Part shown: positions 1-7,794 of the stretch, one piece after another
Layout of the letters: every line of letters starts with the position of its first letter
Numbering within the stretch: the first letter of the stretch is position 1
Assembly (NCBI RefSeq): GCF_020707265.1
Contig: NZ_JAJFEQ010000008.1
Span: 186,001-250,000, forward strand
Direction of reading: 5' to 3'
Length of the DNA: 64,000 nucleotides
DNA from: Massilia sp. IC2-477
GTDB taxonomy: Bacteria; Pseudomonadota; Gammaproteobacteria; Burkholderiales; Burkholderiaceae_D
Translations under genes and position numbers: made by a program
Notes under the pieces: model-generated
What the model was told of the DNA's origin: nothing
Database searches by the model: none
Seen by the model: only the letters and a program-made list of their open reading frames with translations

Positions 1-143
1 AGCATCGCGATGGTCGCGATCGGGCCCAGGCCGGGCAGGACGCCGACGGCGGTGCCGACGAAGACGCCGACCAGGCAGTAGAACAGGTTGGTCAGGGTGA
101 AGGCCGTTTCCAGGCCCAGTCCGAGGTTGGCGATGATTTCCAT
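1..143 (-). CDS. tctA: Tripartite tricarboxylate transporter, large membrane subunit TctA (5' part only)
   Basis: This is the first 47 codons of the large permease subunit of a tripartite tricarboxylate transporter; the rest lies left of the window. The translation starts MEIIANLGLGLETAFTLTNL and carries GTAVGVLPGLGP, the glycine/proline signature of the TctA N-terminus at the first membrane segment. It starts 4 bases after the tctB stop codon, so the two membrane subunits are probably translationally coupled. TctA forms the cation-coupled channel and works with TctB and the periplasmic receptor TctC. The substrate class (tricarboxylate or other carboxylate) cannot be told from this fragment. 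Confidence 0.85.
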   Translation of the reverse strand, partial: MEIIANLGLGLETAFTLTNLFYCLVGVFVGTAVGVLPGLGPIATIAM

Positions 144-147
144 GTTG

Positions 148-624
148 TCAGCCTCCGTTCAGCCAGGGGCCGATGATCGGCATCGGCAAGCCGAGCAGCT
201 TGACGAACAGGACCACGGCGAACAGGGTCAGCCCGACCGCCAGCAGCAGCGTGCTGCCGAGCTGGAACTTTTTACTGGCATACGCGCTCAGCATGACCAG
301 GACGAAGGCGGCGACGGCCAGGCCGGCGCCGCGCATCAGGACGCCGAACAGCAGCACCGCGCCCAGGATGATGGCGATATCCTTGAAATGGAAGGTGCCG
401 ATTGCGTCGTGTGCCTCGGAATGGCGGCCGATGAAGGCGCGCACGATGTCGATCAGGCCGACGAAGGCCAGCAGCCAACCGAGGGCGGTCGGAAAATAAC
501 CGGGGCCCATGCGGCCGGCGGTGCCCATGCCGAGCTCGCGGCCGAAATACACGGCAGCGAGCCCGAAGGTGACGAAGATGATGCCGATCCAGAAATTCTT
601 CGGATGGCGGATGGTGGAAGCCAC
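148..624 (-). CDS. tctB: Tripartite tricarboxylate transporter, small membrane subunit TctB
   Basis: A 158-residue membrane protein of usual TctB size with four hydrophobic stretches (roughly residues 12-30, 42-62, 78-98 and 105-150). It is the small permease subunit that partners TctA in the inner membrane. The start is GTG; AAGGGG lies about 8 bases upstream on the minus strand and supports it. It sits between tctC and tctA. The 87-base gap after tctC holds a strong hairpin (see 665-690), which may set the subunit ratio. Recognition is by size, membrane pattern and operon position rather than a catalytic motif. Confidence 0.85.
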   Translation of the reverse strand: MASTIRHPKNFWIGIIFVTFGLAAVYFGRELGMGTAGRMGPGYFPTALGWLLAFVGLIDIVRAFIGRHSEAHDAIGTFHFKDIAIILGAVLLFGVLMRGAGLAVAAFVLVMLSAYASKKFQLGSTLLLAVGLTLFAVVLFVKLLGLPMPIIGPWLNGG

Positions 625-664
625 AGCGAAACCCCTTGTTGCTTGTTGTTGTCAGGTGGTGCAA

Positions 665-690
665 GGCCGCACGGCAATCGCCGCGCGGCC
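665..690 (-). terminator. Strong hairpin between tctC and tctB, no U-tract
   Basis: On the minus strand the sequence folds into an 11-bp stem (GGCCGCGCGGC with GCCGTGCGGCC, one G-U pair) around a GATT loop. Only two T follow, so it is not a classic intrinsic terminator. Hairpins after a binding-protein gene commonly protect the upstream mRNA from 3' exonucleases or cause partial termination. That would yield more receptor (tctC) than permease (tctBA), which is an inference here. Confidence 0.6.
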
Positions 691-711
691 TCCCGCGGAG
701 CTGGCGAGCGC

Positions 712-1698
712 TCAGTCGGCGTACTGGCCGGCCTTGGTGATGATCGGGCCCCAGCGGTCAACTTCCGCCTTCACGTGGGCGCGCAGGGCTTCCGGACGGG
801 CGCGGTTCTCGGCTACCGGCTCGGTGCCGAGGTCGGCGAAGCGCTGCTTCACGGTCGGGTCCTTGAGCGCCACGCGCAGGGCGTTCGACAGGGCGTCGAC
901 CACCGGCTTCGGCGTGCCTTTCGGTGCGTACACGCCGTGCCACACCGACACCTCGAAGCCCGGCAGGCCGGCTTCGTTCATGGTCGGCACGTTCGGCATC
1001 GAGGCCAGGCGCTGCTTGGTGGTGACGCCGTAGACCTTGACCTTGCCGCTCTTGATCTGGCTGGTGGTATTGGTGGTCTGGTCGCACATGATGTCGACCT
1101 GGCCGCCCAGCATGTCGTTCATGGCCGGGCCGGTACCCTTGTACGGCACTGTGGTCAGGTCGACCCCGATGGCGGTCTGGAACAGCATGCCGCACAGGTG
1201 CGAAGCCGAACCGAGGCCCGCGTTGGCATAGGTGACCTTGGTCTTGTTGGCCTTCACGTAGGCCAGCAACTCCTTGAAGTCCTTGGCAGGGAAGTCCTTC
1301 TTGGCGATCAGGGTCATCGGCACGTCGGTGACCAGGCCGACCGGTTCGAAGTCGGTGAGCGCGTTGTAGCTCAGCTTGCGGTACAGGGCCGGGGCGGTCG
1401 AGTGGCCGATGTGGTGCAGCAGCAGGGTATAGCCGTCCGGGGAGGCCTTGGCCACGCGTGCAGCGCCGATGGTGCCGCCGGCGCCGCCGACGTTTTCGAT
1501 GATAATCTGCTGTTTCAGGGTATTGCCCATCGACTGGGCGACCAGTCGCGCCACGGTGTCGGTCGGTCCGCCGGCGGCGAAGGGCACGATCATCGTGATG
1601 GTCTTGGTGGGGTAGTTCTGGGCCGAAGCGCTTGCGGAAACTGTTGCAGCGCCCACCAGGGCGATGGCGGCGACGGAGCGCAGGAATGTGGTTTTCAT
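712..1698 (-). CDS. tctC: Periplasmic Bug-family (TctC) solute receptor
   Basis: A 328-residue tripartite tricarboxylate transporter receptor of the Bug family, abundant in Bordetella/Burkholderia relatives. A Sec signal peptide (about residues 1-26, ending ASASAQ) precedes the mature start NYPTKTITMIVPFAAGGPTD. This holds the family's typical FAAGGPTD loop, which binds a substrate carboxylate through two ordered waters. GGAGGTIGAARVAKA and YKGTGPAMNDMLGGQVD are further Bug hallmarks. Start ATG has AGGAAGA 7-8 bases upstream. First gene of tctCBA. The ligand is unknown; family members bind citrate, glutamate, nicotinate, aromatic acids and others. Confidence 0.93.
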   Translation of the reverse strand: MKTTFLRSVAAIALVGAATVSASASAQNYPTKTITMIVPFAAGGPTDTVARLVAQSMGNTLKQQIIIENVGGAGGTIGAARVAKASPDGYTLLLHHIGHSTAPALYRKLSYNALTDFEPVGLVTDVPMTLIAKKDFPAKDFKELLAYVKANKTKVTYANAGLGSASHLCGMLFQTAIGVDLTTVPYKGTGPAMNDMLGGQVDIMCDQTTNTTSQIKSGKVKVYGVTTKQRLASMPNVPTMNEAGLPGFEVSVWHGVYAPKGTPKPVVDALSNALRVALKDPTVKQRFADLGTEPVAENRARPEALRAHVKAEVDRWGPIITKAGQYAD

Positions 1699-1819
1699 CG
1701 GTGTCTTCCTCTAACCTCGGTTTGTCTCGGTTTATTGTGTTGGCGACGCAGGGACAAGCACGAGACGGGCCGCGACGAATCGGGCCAGTCGCCATGGAGC
1801 GCGTCCATACGTACGGCTT

Positions 1820-1848
1820 GTTGTACCAGCAAATAGATAGATTTGCAA
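1820..1848 (-). promoter_or_regulatory. Candidate sigma70 promoter for tctC
   Basis: Read on the minus strand, TTGCAA and TACAAC are separated by exactly 17 bases, each matching the -35 and -10 consensus at 4 of 6 positions. The transcript would start near 1813, giving a leader of about 115 nt before tctC. Confidence 0.4.
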
Positions 1849-1967
1849 CTACGTGGAAACCCGTATGGCATGCCGGAAAAGATTCTGAACAATTTGAAAA
1901 CTGCCGTCCTGACGCGCATCCAGCGCCATGCGCCCGGCATGTTCTGGCAAATCAGCTGCACTCTGTG

Positions 1968-1996
1968 TTGACAAAAACATACACGCTCGACACACT
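1968..1996 (+). promoter_or_regulatory. Candidate promoter for the macroglobulin-pbpC operon
   Basis: A perfect -35 hexamer TTGACA (1968-1973) is followed after 17 bases by CACACT (1991-1996), a weak -10. The weak -10 is overlapped by one arm of the inverted repeat at 1985-2013, suggesting regulated use. Confidence 0.4.
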
Positions 1997-2013
1997 CGTC
2001 TGTACTGTCGAGC
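1985..2013. repeat. Inverted repeat GCTCGACA-N13-TGTCGAGC
   Basis: A perfect 8-bp inverted repeat with a 13-base spacer, covering the candidate -10 and transcription start about 55 bases upstream of the macroglobulin ATG. It could be an operator or a 5' leader hairpin; the sequence does not decide. Confidence 0.5.
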
Positions 2014-2067
2014 ATCGCCGGGTTTGCCCGGGACACCGTCCCGGGCCCGGCGGCTCCTGGAGAGACA

Positions 2068-5000
2068 ATGCGTGCCCTGAACCGCCTGCTGGCGCCCCTG
2101 GCCCTGTTCCTGTGCGCGCACGGCGCGCTCGCGCAAGGCCCGGCCCCGACCATCGTCGAGGGTTTCAGTCCCGAGGGCCAGGTCAAGGCGGTGCGCCAGG
2201 TGGTCGCGCGCTTCTCGCAGCCGATGGCGGCCTTCGGCGATCCGCGGGGCGACAGCCCGTTCACGGTCGACTGTCCCGGCCTGGCGATCGGGGGTGCCGG
2301 GCGCTGGGTCGACGGCAGCATCTGGAGCTACGATTTCGAGCGCGACCTGCCGGGCGCCAGCGCCTGCCGCTTCACGCTGCGCGAGGGCCTGCGCGACCTG
2401 GCCGGCCAGCCGGTGGGCGGGCAGCGTGCCTTCGCCTTCACCACCGGTGGCCCCGCGGTGATCCGCATGCAGCCTTTCGAAGGCAGCCAGCTCGACGAGA
2501 ATCAGGTCTTTTTGCTGGCGCTCGACGCGCCGGCCACGCCCCAATCGATCGAGCGCCATGCCTGGTGCCGCGCCGGCGGCGTCAACGAGAAGATCGGCGT
2601 GCGCCTGCTGGAGGGCGAGGAACGCGAGCGCCTGCTGGCGCTGCGGCGTGACTTCATCGACCGTCATCTGATCGTGTGGTTCAAGGCGCGCGGCCGGGTT
2701 TGGGTAGCCAAGGCGCCGCTGCGCGCGAAGATCGATGCGGAGCTGCCGGTGGCGGCGCTGCAGTGCCGCCGCACGCTGCCCGCCGACACGGACTTCACCC
2801 TGGTCTGGGGCAAGGGCGTGGCGGCGCCGAACGGCGTCGCCACCATCGAGGACCAGGAGCTGGCCTTCCGCACCCGGCCCGACTTCCGTTTCAGCCTGCA
2901 CTGCGAGCGCACCAATGCGCGCGCCGGCTGCGTGCCCTTCCTGCCGGTGCGGGTCGAGTTCAGTGCTCCGGTAGCGAGCGAGGAGCTGCGCAAGCTGGTG
3001 CTGGAGGAAAGCGGCGGCAAGCGCCACGCCCCGGTGCTGGACGAGGAAGCGAAGGGCGGTTCTGCGACATCGGTGCGCTTCACCGGGCCATTTCGCGAGC
3101 TGGCGACGCTGGATCTACGCGTTCCCGATTCTCTGCGCGACGACGCCGGGCGCCCCCTGGCCGTGCGGAGCAAATCGCTCAGCCTGAAGGTGGACCGCCA
3201 GCCGCCGCTGGTCAAGTTCGCAGCGCCTTTCGGCATCCTGGAGGCGCACGGCGACCGCCTGCTGCCCGTCACAGTGCGCAACGTCGAACCCGCGCTGGCC
3301 ACGGCCGTGCGCAGCGGCGCCAGCCTGCGGGTCGAGCGCGAACAGGACGTGCTGGCCTGGCTGACCAGGCTGAATACCTATGGACGCGATCCCTGGCGCC
3401 AGCCGGAGGGCAACCTGAAGGTGTCGCTGCTGGGCCGGAACGTCGCCAAGGACGACGCGGGCCGCATTGAGCGCTTCGCCCTGCCGAAGCCGGGCGGCAA
3501 ACGCGCCTTCGAAGTCATCGGCATTCCCCTGAAGAAGCCGGGCTTTTATGTGGTCGAGGTGGCGAGCCCCTTGCTCGGCAAGGCATTGAATGACAAGGAG
3601 CAGACCGCCTACGTGCGCACCGCCGCGCTGGTCACTAACATGGCGGCCCACCTCAAGCGTGGCGCCGAGTCGTCGCTGGTGTGGGTGACCTCGCTGGACA
3701 AGGGCCGGCCGGTAGCGGGCGCCCGGGTGGCGCTGCGCGACTGCGACGGCCGCCAGCTGTGGTCGGGCACGACCGGCCCCGATGGTGTGGCGCGCATCCG
3801 CGAAGCGCTGCCGCGCGCCAAGTGCGGTGACAATCTGTTTGTCAGTGCGCGCAAGGGCGAAGACTTTACGTTCACCCTGTCGACCTGGCAGCAGGGCATC
3901 GAGCCCTGGCGCTTCAACCTGCAGCAGGGAAGCCTGGGCGAGGACACCCGCATTGTCGCCACCGTGCTCGACCGCACCCTGCTGCGCGCCGGCGAAACGG
4001 TGCACATGAAGCACTTCCTGCGGCGCCGCGTCGGCAGCGGGATGGCGCTGGTCTACACAAAGGACAAGGCGCCGCGGCCGGACTATGCCTGGCTGGGCGA
4101 GGACACCGTCGAAGACGCGGCGGTGCCGAGCAAGGCCTGGCTGGTCCACCAGGGCAGCGGCGACAAGATCGCGCTGCCACTCAGCTGGGACGCTGCAGGC
4201 CAGGCCCACGGGGAATGGAAGATACCTGAAGAATCGAAGCTCGGGGGCTACCAGGTGGTAATCGGCAACCAGGTGGCGGGCGAGTTCCGGGTCGAGCAGT
4301 TCCGTGTGCCGACCATGAAGGCGGTGCTGAAAGGTCCCGCAAAACCCGTCGTCGCGGCGCGCTCACTGGCGATCGACGCCCAGCTCAATTACCTGAACGG
4401 CGGCCCGGCCGGCAAGACCCAAACGACCCTGCGCACTGTAGTCGAGGATTCATACACTCACTTCGACGCCTTCGAAGGCTTTAGCTTTGGCGGCGGCGAT
4501 GTCAAGGAAGGCATCGAGAAGACGGGCGAGGGCGGCGGCGAATACGTCGACGATGAAGGCGAGGGTGAGGACGGGATGCCGCTTGAAGGCGAGCGTACCG
4601 GCGTGGCGCCGCGCACGCAGCGTGTGGTCCTGGACCGCAACGGCGCAGCGCGCATCGAGGTGCCCGAGCTGCCGGCGCTGGACCGGCCGCGCAGCCTGCT
4701 GGCGGAACTGAGCTGGCAGGACCCGAACGGCGAGACCCTCACCGCCTCCACTCGGGTGCCGCTGTGGCCCTCGGCGCTGGCGGTCGGCATCCGCAACGGC
4801 GACTGGATGAGCCGCGACCGCTTGAAGTTCCAGGTGGCGGTAGTCAGCGTCGACGGCCGGCCGGCGCCAGGCAGGGAGGCGACAGTCGACTTCTTCCGCC
4901 GCGAATACAGCTCGCACCGGCGGCGCCTGGTCGGCGGCTTCTATGCCTACGAATCGACCAGCGAGATCAAGCGCATCGATGGCGCCTGCTCGGGCCGCAC

Positions 5001-7794
5001 CGACGTCCGTGGCCTGCTGCTGTGCGATGTACCGGCCCCGGGCGAGGGCAACATCATCCTGCGCGCCCGTGTCCAGGATGCGGAAGGGCGCGCCGCCGTG
5101 AGCCAGCAGGAGGTCTACGTGGCGGGCAGGAAGGAGAGCTGGTTCGACGTCTCCGACAACGACCGCATCGACCTGCTTCCCTCGCGCCCGCGTTTCGAAC
5201 CGGGCGAACAGGCCAGCTTCCAGGTGCGCTCGCCCTTCCGCGATGCCACGGTGCTGGTGACGGTGGAGCGCGAAGGCATCCTCGACACCTATGTGCGGCG
5301 CGTATCGAGCAAGGACCCGACCATCTCGATCCCGGTCAAGGCCAATTATGCGCCCAATGTGTTCGTGTCGGCGCTGGTGGTGCGCGGGCGCGTGGCCGGG
5401 GCCAAGCCGACCGCGCTGGTGGACCTGGGCAAGCCCGCCTACAAGCTTGGCATCGCACCGGTCAAGGTAGGCTGGGCCGCGCATGAGCTGGACGTGCAGG
5501 TGCTGCCGGAGCGCCAGGTGTACAAGGTGCGCGAACGCGCCAGTGTCCGGGTCAAGGTCAGGCGCCCTGATGGCAAGCCGCTGCCCGCTGGGGCCGAGGT
5601 GGCGCTGGCGGCGGTGGACACGGGCCTGCTGGAACTCAAGCCCAACGACAGCTGGAAGCTGCTGGACGCCATGATGCGTCCGCGCAGCCAGCAGGTCGAG
5701 ACCTCGACCGCCCAGATGCAGGTGGTGGGCAAGCGCCACTTCGGCCGCAAGTCGGTGGCGCATGGCGGCGGCGGCGGCCGTGGCGCCAGCCGCGAGCTGT
5801 TCGACACCCTCTTGCTCTGGAAGGGCAAGGTCGTGCTGGATGCGAACGGCGAGGCAGAGGTGACGGTGCCGCTGAACGATTCCTTGACCGGTTTCCGTAT
5901 CGTGGCGGTGGCCAGCGCGGGGACCAGCCTGTTCGGCACCGATTCTGCCGACATCCGCAGCACCCAGGACCTCATGCTGCTGTCCGGTCTGCCCACGCTG
6001 GTGCGCGAGGGCGACCGCCTGCGCGCCGGTTTCACGGTGCGGAACGCCTCGGACGCAGGCTTTGAGGTCCGCCTGGGTGCCAGTATGGCGGCCGACGAGC
6101 GTGGGCCGCAGGCACTGCCGGCGCAGGCCGTGAAGCTGGAGCCGGGCGAGGCGCGCGAGGTGTTCTGGGACGTGACTGTGCCGCAGGCGCGCAGCCTGCG
6201 CTGGGAGGTCGAGGCGAACAGCGCTTCCGCACGCGACAGCATCCGCGTGACGCAGAAAGTGGGCGAAGCGGTGCCGGTGCGGACCTACCAGGCAACCCTG
6301 CTGCAGGTCGACGGTCCCAAGTCGATCACCGTGCAGCGCCCGGGCGATGCAGTTCCCGGCAAGGGCGGCGTGCGCACCAGCTTCAGCCCGCAGCTGGCGG
6401 GCAGCATGGCCGGCGTGCGCGACTACATGGCGCGCTATCCGTATTCCTGCTTCGAGCAGCGCACCTCGAAGGCGGTGGCGCTCGGCGACGAGAAGATGTG
6501 GCGCGAGGTGGCCGCAACGCTGCCGGCCCACCTCGACGGCGACGGCCTCCTGAAATACTTCGCCACCATGGGCCTGGGCGACGACGCCCTGACTGCCTAT
6601 GTACTGTCGGTGACGGCGGAAGCAGGCTACGACATCGCGCCGGAACAGCGCGAGCGCATGGAAGCGGCCCTGGTCGCCTTCGTCGAAGGCCGCATCGTGC
6701 GCGGGAGCAGCCTGCGCACCGGCGAGCTGGCGGTGCGCAAGATCGCGGCGCTGGAAGCCCTGTCGCGCAGACAGCCGGTGCGCGACAACTGGCTGCTATC
6801 CTTCCAGATCCAGCCGAACCTGTGGCCGACGTCTGCCGTGGTCGACTGGTACCTGATCCTGCAGCGCTCCGAGGGGCTAACGCGCCGCGACGAGCTGCTG
6901 GCCCAGGCCCAGCACATCCTGCGCTCGCGCCTGAACCTGCAGGGCAGCACCATGGGCTTTTCCACCGAGCGCAGCGACGACTGGTGGTGGCTGATGGCCT
7001 CGCCCGACGCGAACGCCAACCGGCTGCTGCTGGCCATGCTCGACAATCCAGCCTGGCAGGCCGACATGGGGCGCATCGCGCGCGGCAGCCTCGGGCGCCA
7101 GCAGCGCGGCCACTGGGAGACCACGCTGGCCAATGCCTGGGGCGCGCTGGCGATGCGCAAATTCTCGGACAAATTCGAGGCGGTTCCCGTCACGGGAAAG
7201 AGCAGCGTGCAGCTGGCCGACAACCACTGGAGCGGCAGCGTGCCCGGCAGCGTGCTGCAGGCCTGGCCGCAGGGCGCAGCGCCGGTCTCGATCCGCCACG
7301 AGGGTAGCGGGAAGCCCTGGGCCACGATCCAGAGCCTGGCCGCGATCCCGCTCAAGGCCCCGCTCTCGAGCGGCTACAGGATCGCGCGCAGCATCACCCC
7401 GGTCGAGCAGCAGACGGCCGGCGTGTGGACACGCGGCGACGTCTACCGGGTCCGCCTGGACCTGGAAGCGCAGGCCGACATGAACTGGGTGGTCGTGGAC
7501 GACCCGATTCCCGCCAGCGCCAGCATCCTCGGCAGCGGCCTGGGCGGCGACTCGCAGATCGCTACCGGAGGCGAAGTCCAGCGCGGCTGGGTACAGCCGG
7601 ACTTCCAGGAACGCAGCGCCGGCGCCTTCCGCGCCTATTATGCCTGGGTCCCGAAGGGCAAGTGGAGCATCGAGTACACTGTCCGCCTGAACAACGACGG
7701 CCGCTTCGCGCTGCCGCCGACCCGGGTGGAAGCCATGTACAACCCCGAGATGTTCGGTGAGGCGCCGAATCCGCCCGTGGTGGTGGGACGCTGA
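2068..7794 (+). CDS. Bacterial alpha-2-macroglobulin family protein (YfhM-like), thioester type
   Basis: A 1908-residue periplasmic protease trap. Residues 1-22 are a signal peptide (MRALNRLLAPLALFLCAHGA..). Repeated MG-type beta domains follow, then the bait region and the thioester domain. The thioester motif is YPYSCFEQRTSKA with Cys1461 and Gln1464 in CxEQ spacing, so it should be able to form the covalent trap. An acidic Gly/Glu insert near residues 810-840 and a Gly/Arg-rich loop near 1235 are possible bait or linker segments. Unlike E. coli YfhM there is no lipobox; the signal ends ALAQ, implying a soluble periplasmic form. The next gene, a class C penicillin-binding protein, overlaps by one base, the classic pairing: the trap guards the periplasm when PbpC repairs breached peptidoglycan. 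Confidence 0.95.
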   Translation: MRALNRLLAPLALFLCAHGALAQGPAPTIVEGFSPEGQVKAVRQVVARFSQPMAAFGDPRGDSPFTVDCPGLAIGGAGRWVDGSIWSYDFERDLPGASACRFTLREGLRDLAGQPVGGQRAFAFTTGGPAVIRMQPFEGSQLDENQVFLLALDAPATPQSIERHAWCRAGGVNEKIGVRLLEGEERERLLALRRDFIDRHLIVWFKARGRVWVAKAPLRAKIDAELPVAALQCRRTLPADTDFTLVWGKGVAAPNGVATIEDQELAFRTRPDFRFSLHCERTNARAGCVPFLPVRVEFSAPVASEELRKLVLEESGGKRHAPVLDEEAKGGSATSVRFTGPFRELATLDLRVPDSLRDDAGRPLAVRSKSLSLKVDRQPPLVKFAAPFGILEAHGDRLLPVTVRNVEPALATAVRSGASLRVEREQDVLAWLTRLNTYGRDPWRQPEGNLKVSLLGRNVAKDDAGRIERFALPKPGGKRAFEVIGIPLKKPGFYVVEVASPLLGKALNDKEQTAYVRTAALVTNMAAHLKRGAESSLVWVTSLDKGRPVAGARVALRDCDGRQLWSGTTGPDGVARIREALPRAKCGDNLFVSARKGEDFTFTLSTWQQGIEPWRFNLQQGSLGEDTRIVATVLDRTLLRAGETVHMKHFLRRRVGSGMALVYTKDKAPRPDYAWLGEDTVEDAAVPSKAWLVHQGSGDKIALPLSWDAAGQAHGEWKIPEESKLGGYQVVIGNQVAGEFRVEQFRVPTMKAVLKGPAKPVVAARSLAIDAQLNYLNGGPAGKTQTTLRTVVEDSYTHFDAFEGFSFGGGDVKEGIEKTGEGGGEYVDDEGEGEDGMPLEGERTGVAPRTQRVVLDRNGAARIEVPELPALDRPRSLLAELSWQDPNGETLTASTRVPLWPSALAVGIRNGDWMSRDRLKFQVAVVSVDGRPAPGREATVDFFRREYSSHRRRLVGGFYAYESTSEIKRIDGACSGRTDVRGLLLCDVPAPGEGNIILRARVQDAEGRAAVSQQEVYVAGRKESWFDVSDNDRIDLLPSRPRFEPGEQASFQVRSPFRDATVLVTVEREGILDTYVRRVSSKDPTISIPVKANYAPNVFVSALVVRGRVAGAKPTALVDLGKPAYKLGIAPVKVGWAAHELDVQVLPERQVYKVRERASVRVKVRRPDGKPLPAGAEVALAAVDTGLLELKPNDSWKLLDAMMRPRSQQVETSTAQMQVVGKRHFGRKSVAHGGGGGRGASRELFDTLLLWKGKVVLDANGEAEVTVPLNDSLTGFRIVAVASAGTSLFGTDSADIRSTQDLMLLSGLPTLVREGDRLRAGFTVRNASDAGFEVRLGASMAADERGPQALPAQAVKLEPGEAREVFWDVTVPQARSLRWEVEANSASARDSIRVTQKVGEAVPVRTYQATLLQVDGPKSITVQRPGDAVPGKGGVRTSFSPQLAGSMAGVRDYMARYPYSCFEQRTSKAVALGDEKMWREVAATLPAHLDGDGLLKYFATMGLGDDALTAYVLSVTAEAGYDIAPEQRERMEAALVAFVEGRIVRGSSLRTGELAVRKIAALEALSRRQPVRDNWLLSFQIQPNLWPTSAVVDWYLILQRSEGLTRRDELLAQAQHILRSRLNLQGSTMGFSTERSDDWWWLMASPDANANRLLLAMLDNPAWQADMGRIARGSLGRQQRGHWETTLANAWGALAMRKFSDKFEAVPVTGKSSVQLADNHWSGSVPGSVLQAWPQGAAPVSIRHEGSGKPWATIQSLAAIPLKAPLSSGYRIARSITPVEQQTAGVWTRGDVYRVRLDLEAQADMNWVVVDDPIPASASILGSGLGGDSQIATGGEVQRGWVQPDFQERSAGAFRAYYAWVPKGKWSIEYTVRLNNDGRFALPPTRVEAMYNPEMFGEAPNPPVVVGR

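Larger units (their letters stand above)
1699..2067. other. Divergent intergenic region, tctC / alpha-2-macroglobulin
   Basis: A 369-bp gap between divergent genes with no credible coding sequence. It holds a candidate promoter for tctC near 1820-1848, a candidate promoter for the macroglobulin gene at 1968-1996, and an 8-bp inverted repeat at 1985-2013. The rest shows nothing I can interpret. Confidence 0.6.

Noticed and set aside
4450-6531. 693-codon open frame on the minus strand inside the macroglobulin gene
   Set aside because: A high-GC antisense shadow of an undoubted coding sequence with no domain signal, no ribosome site and low-complexity Arg/His/Gln composition.
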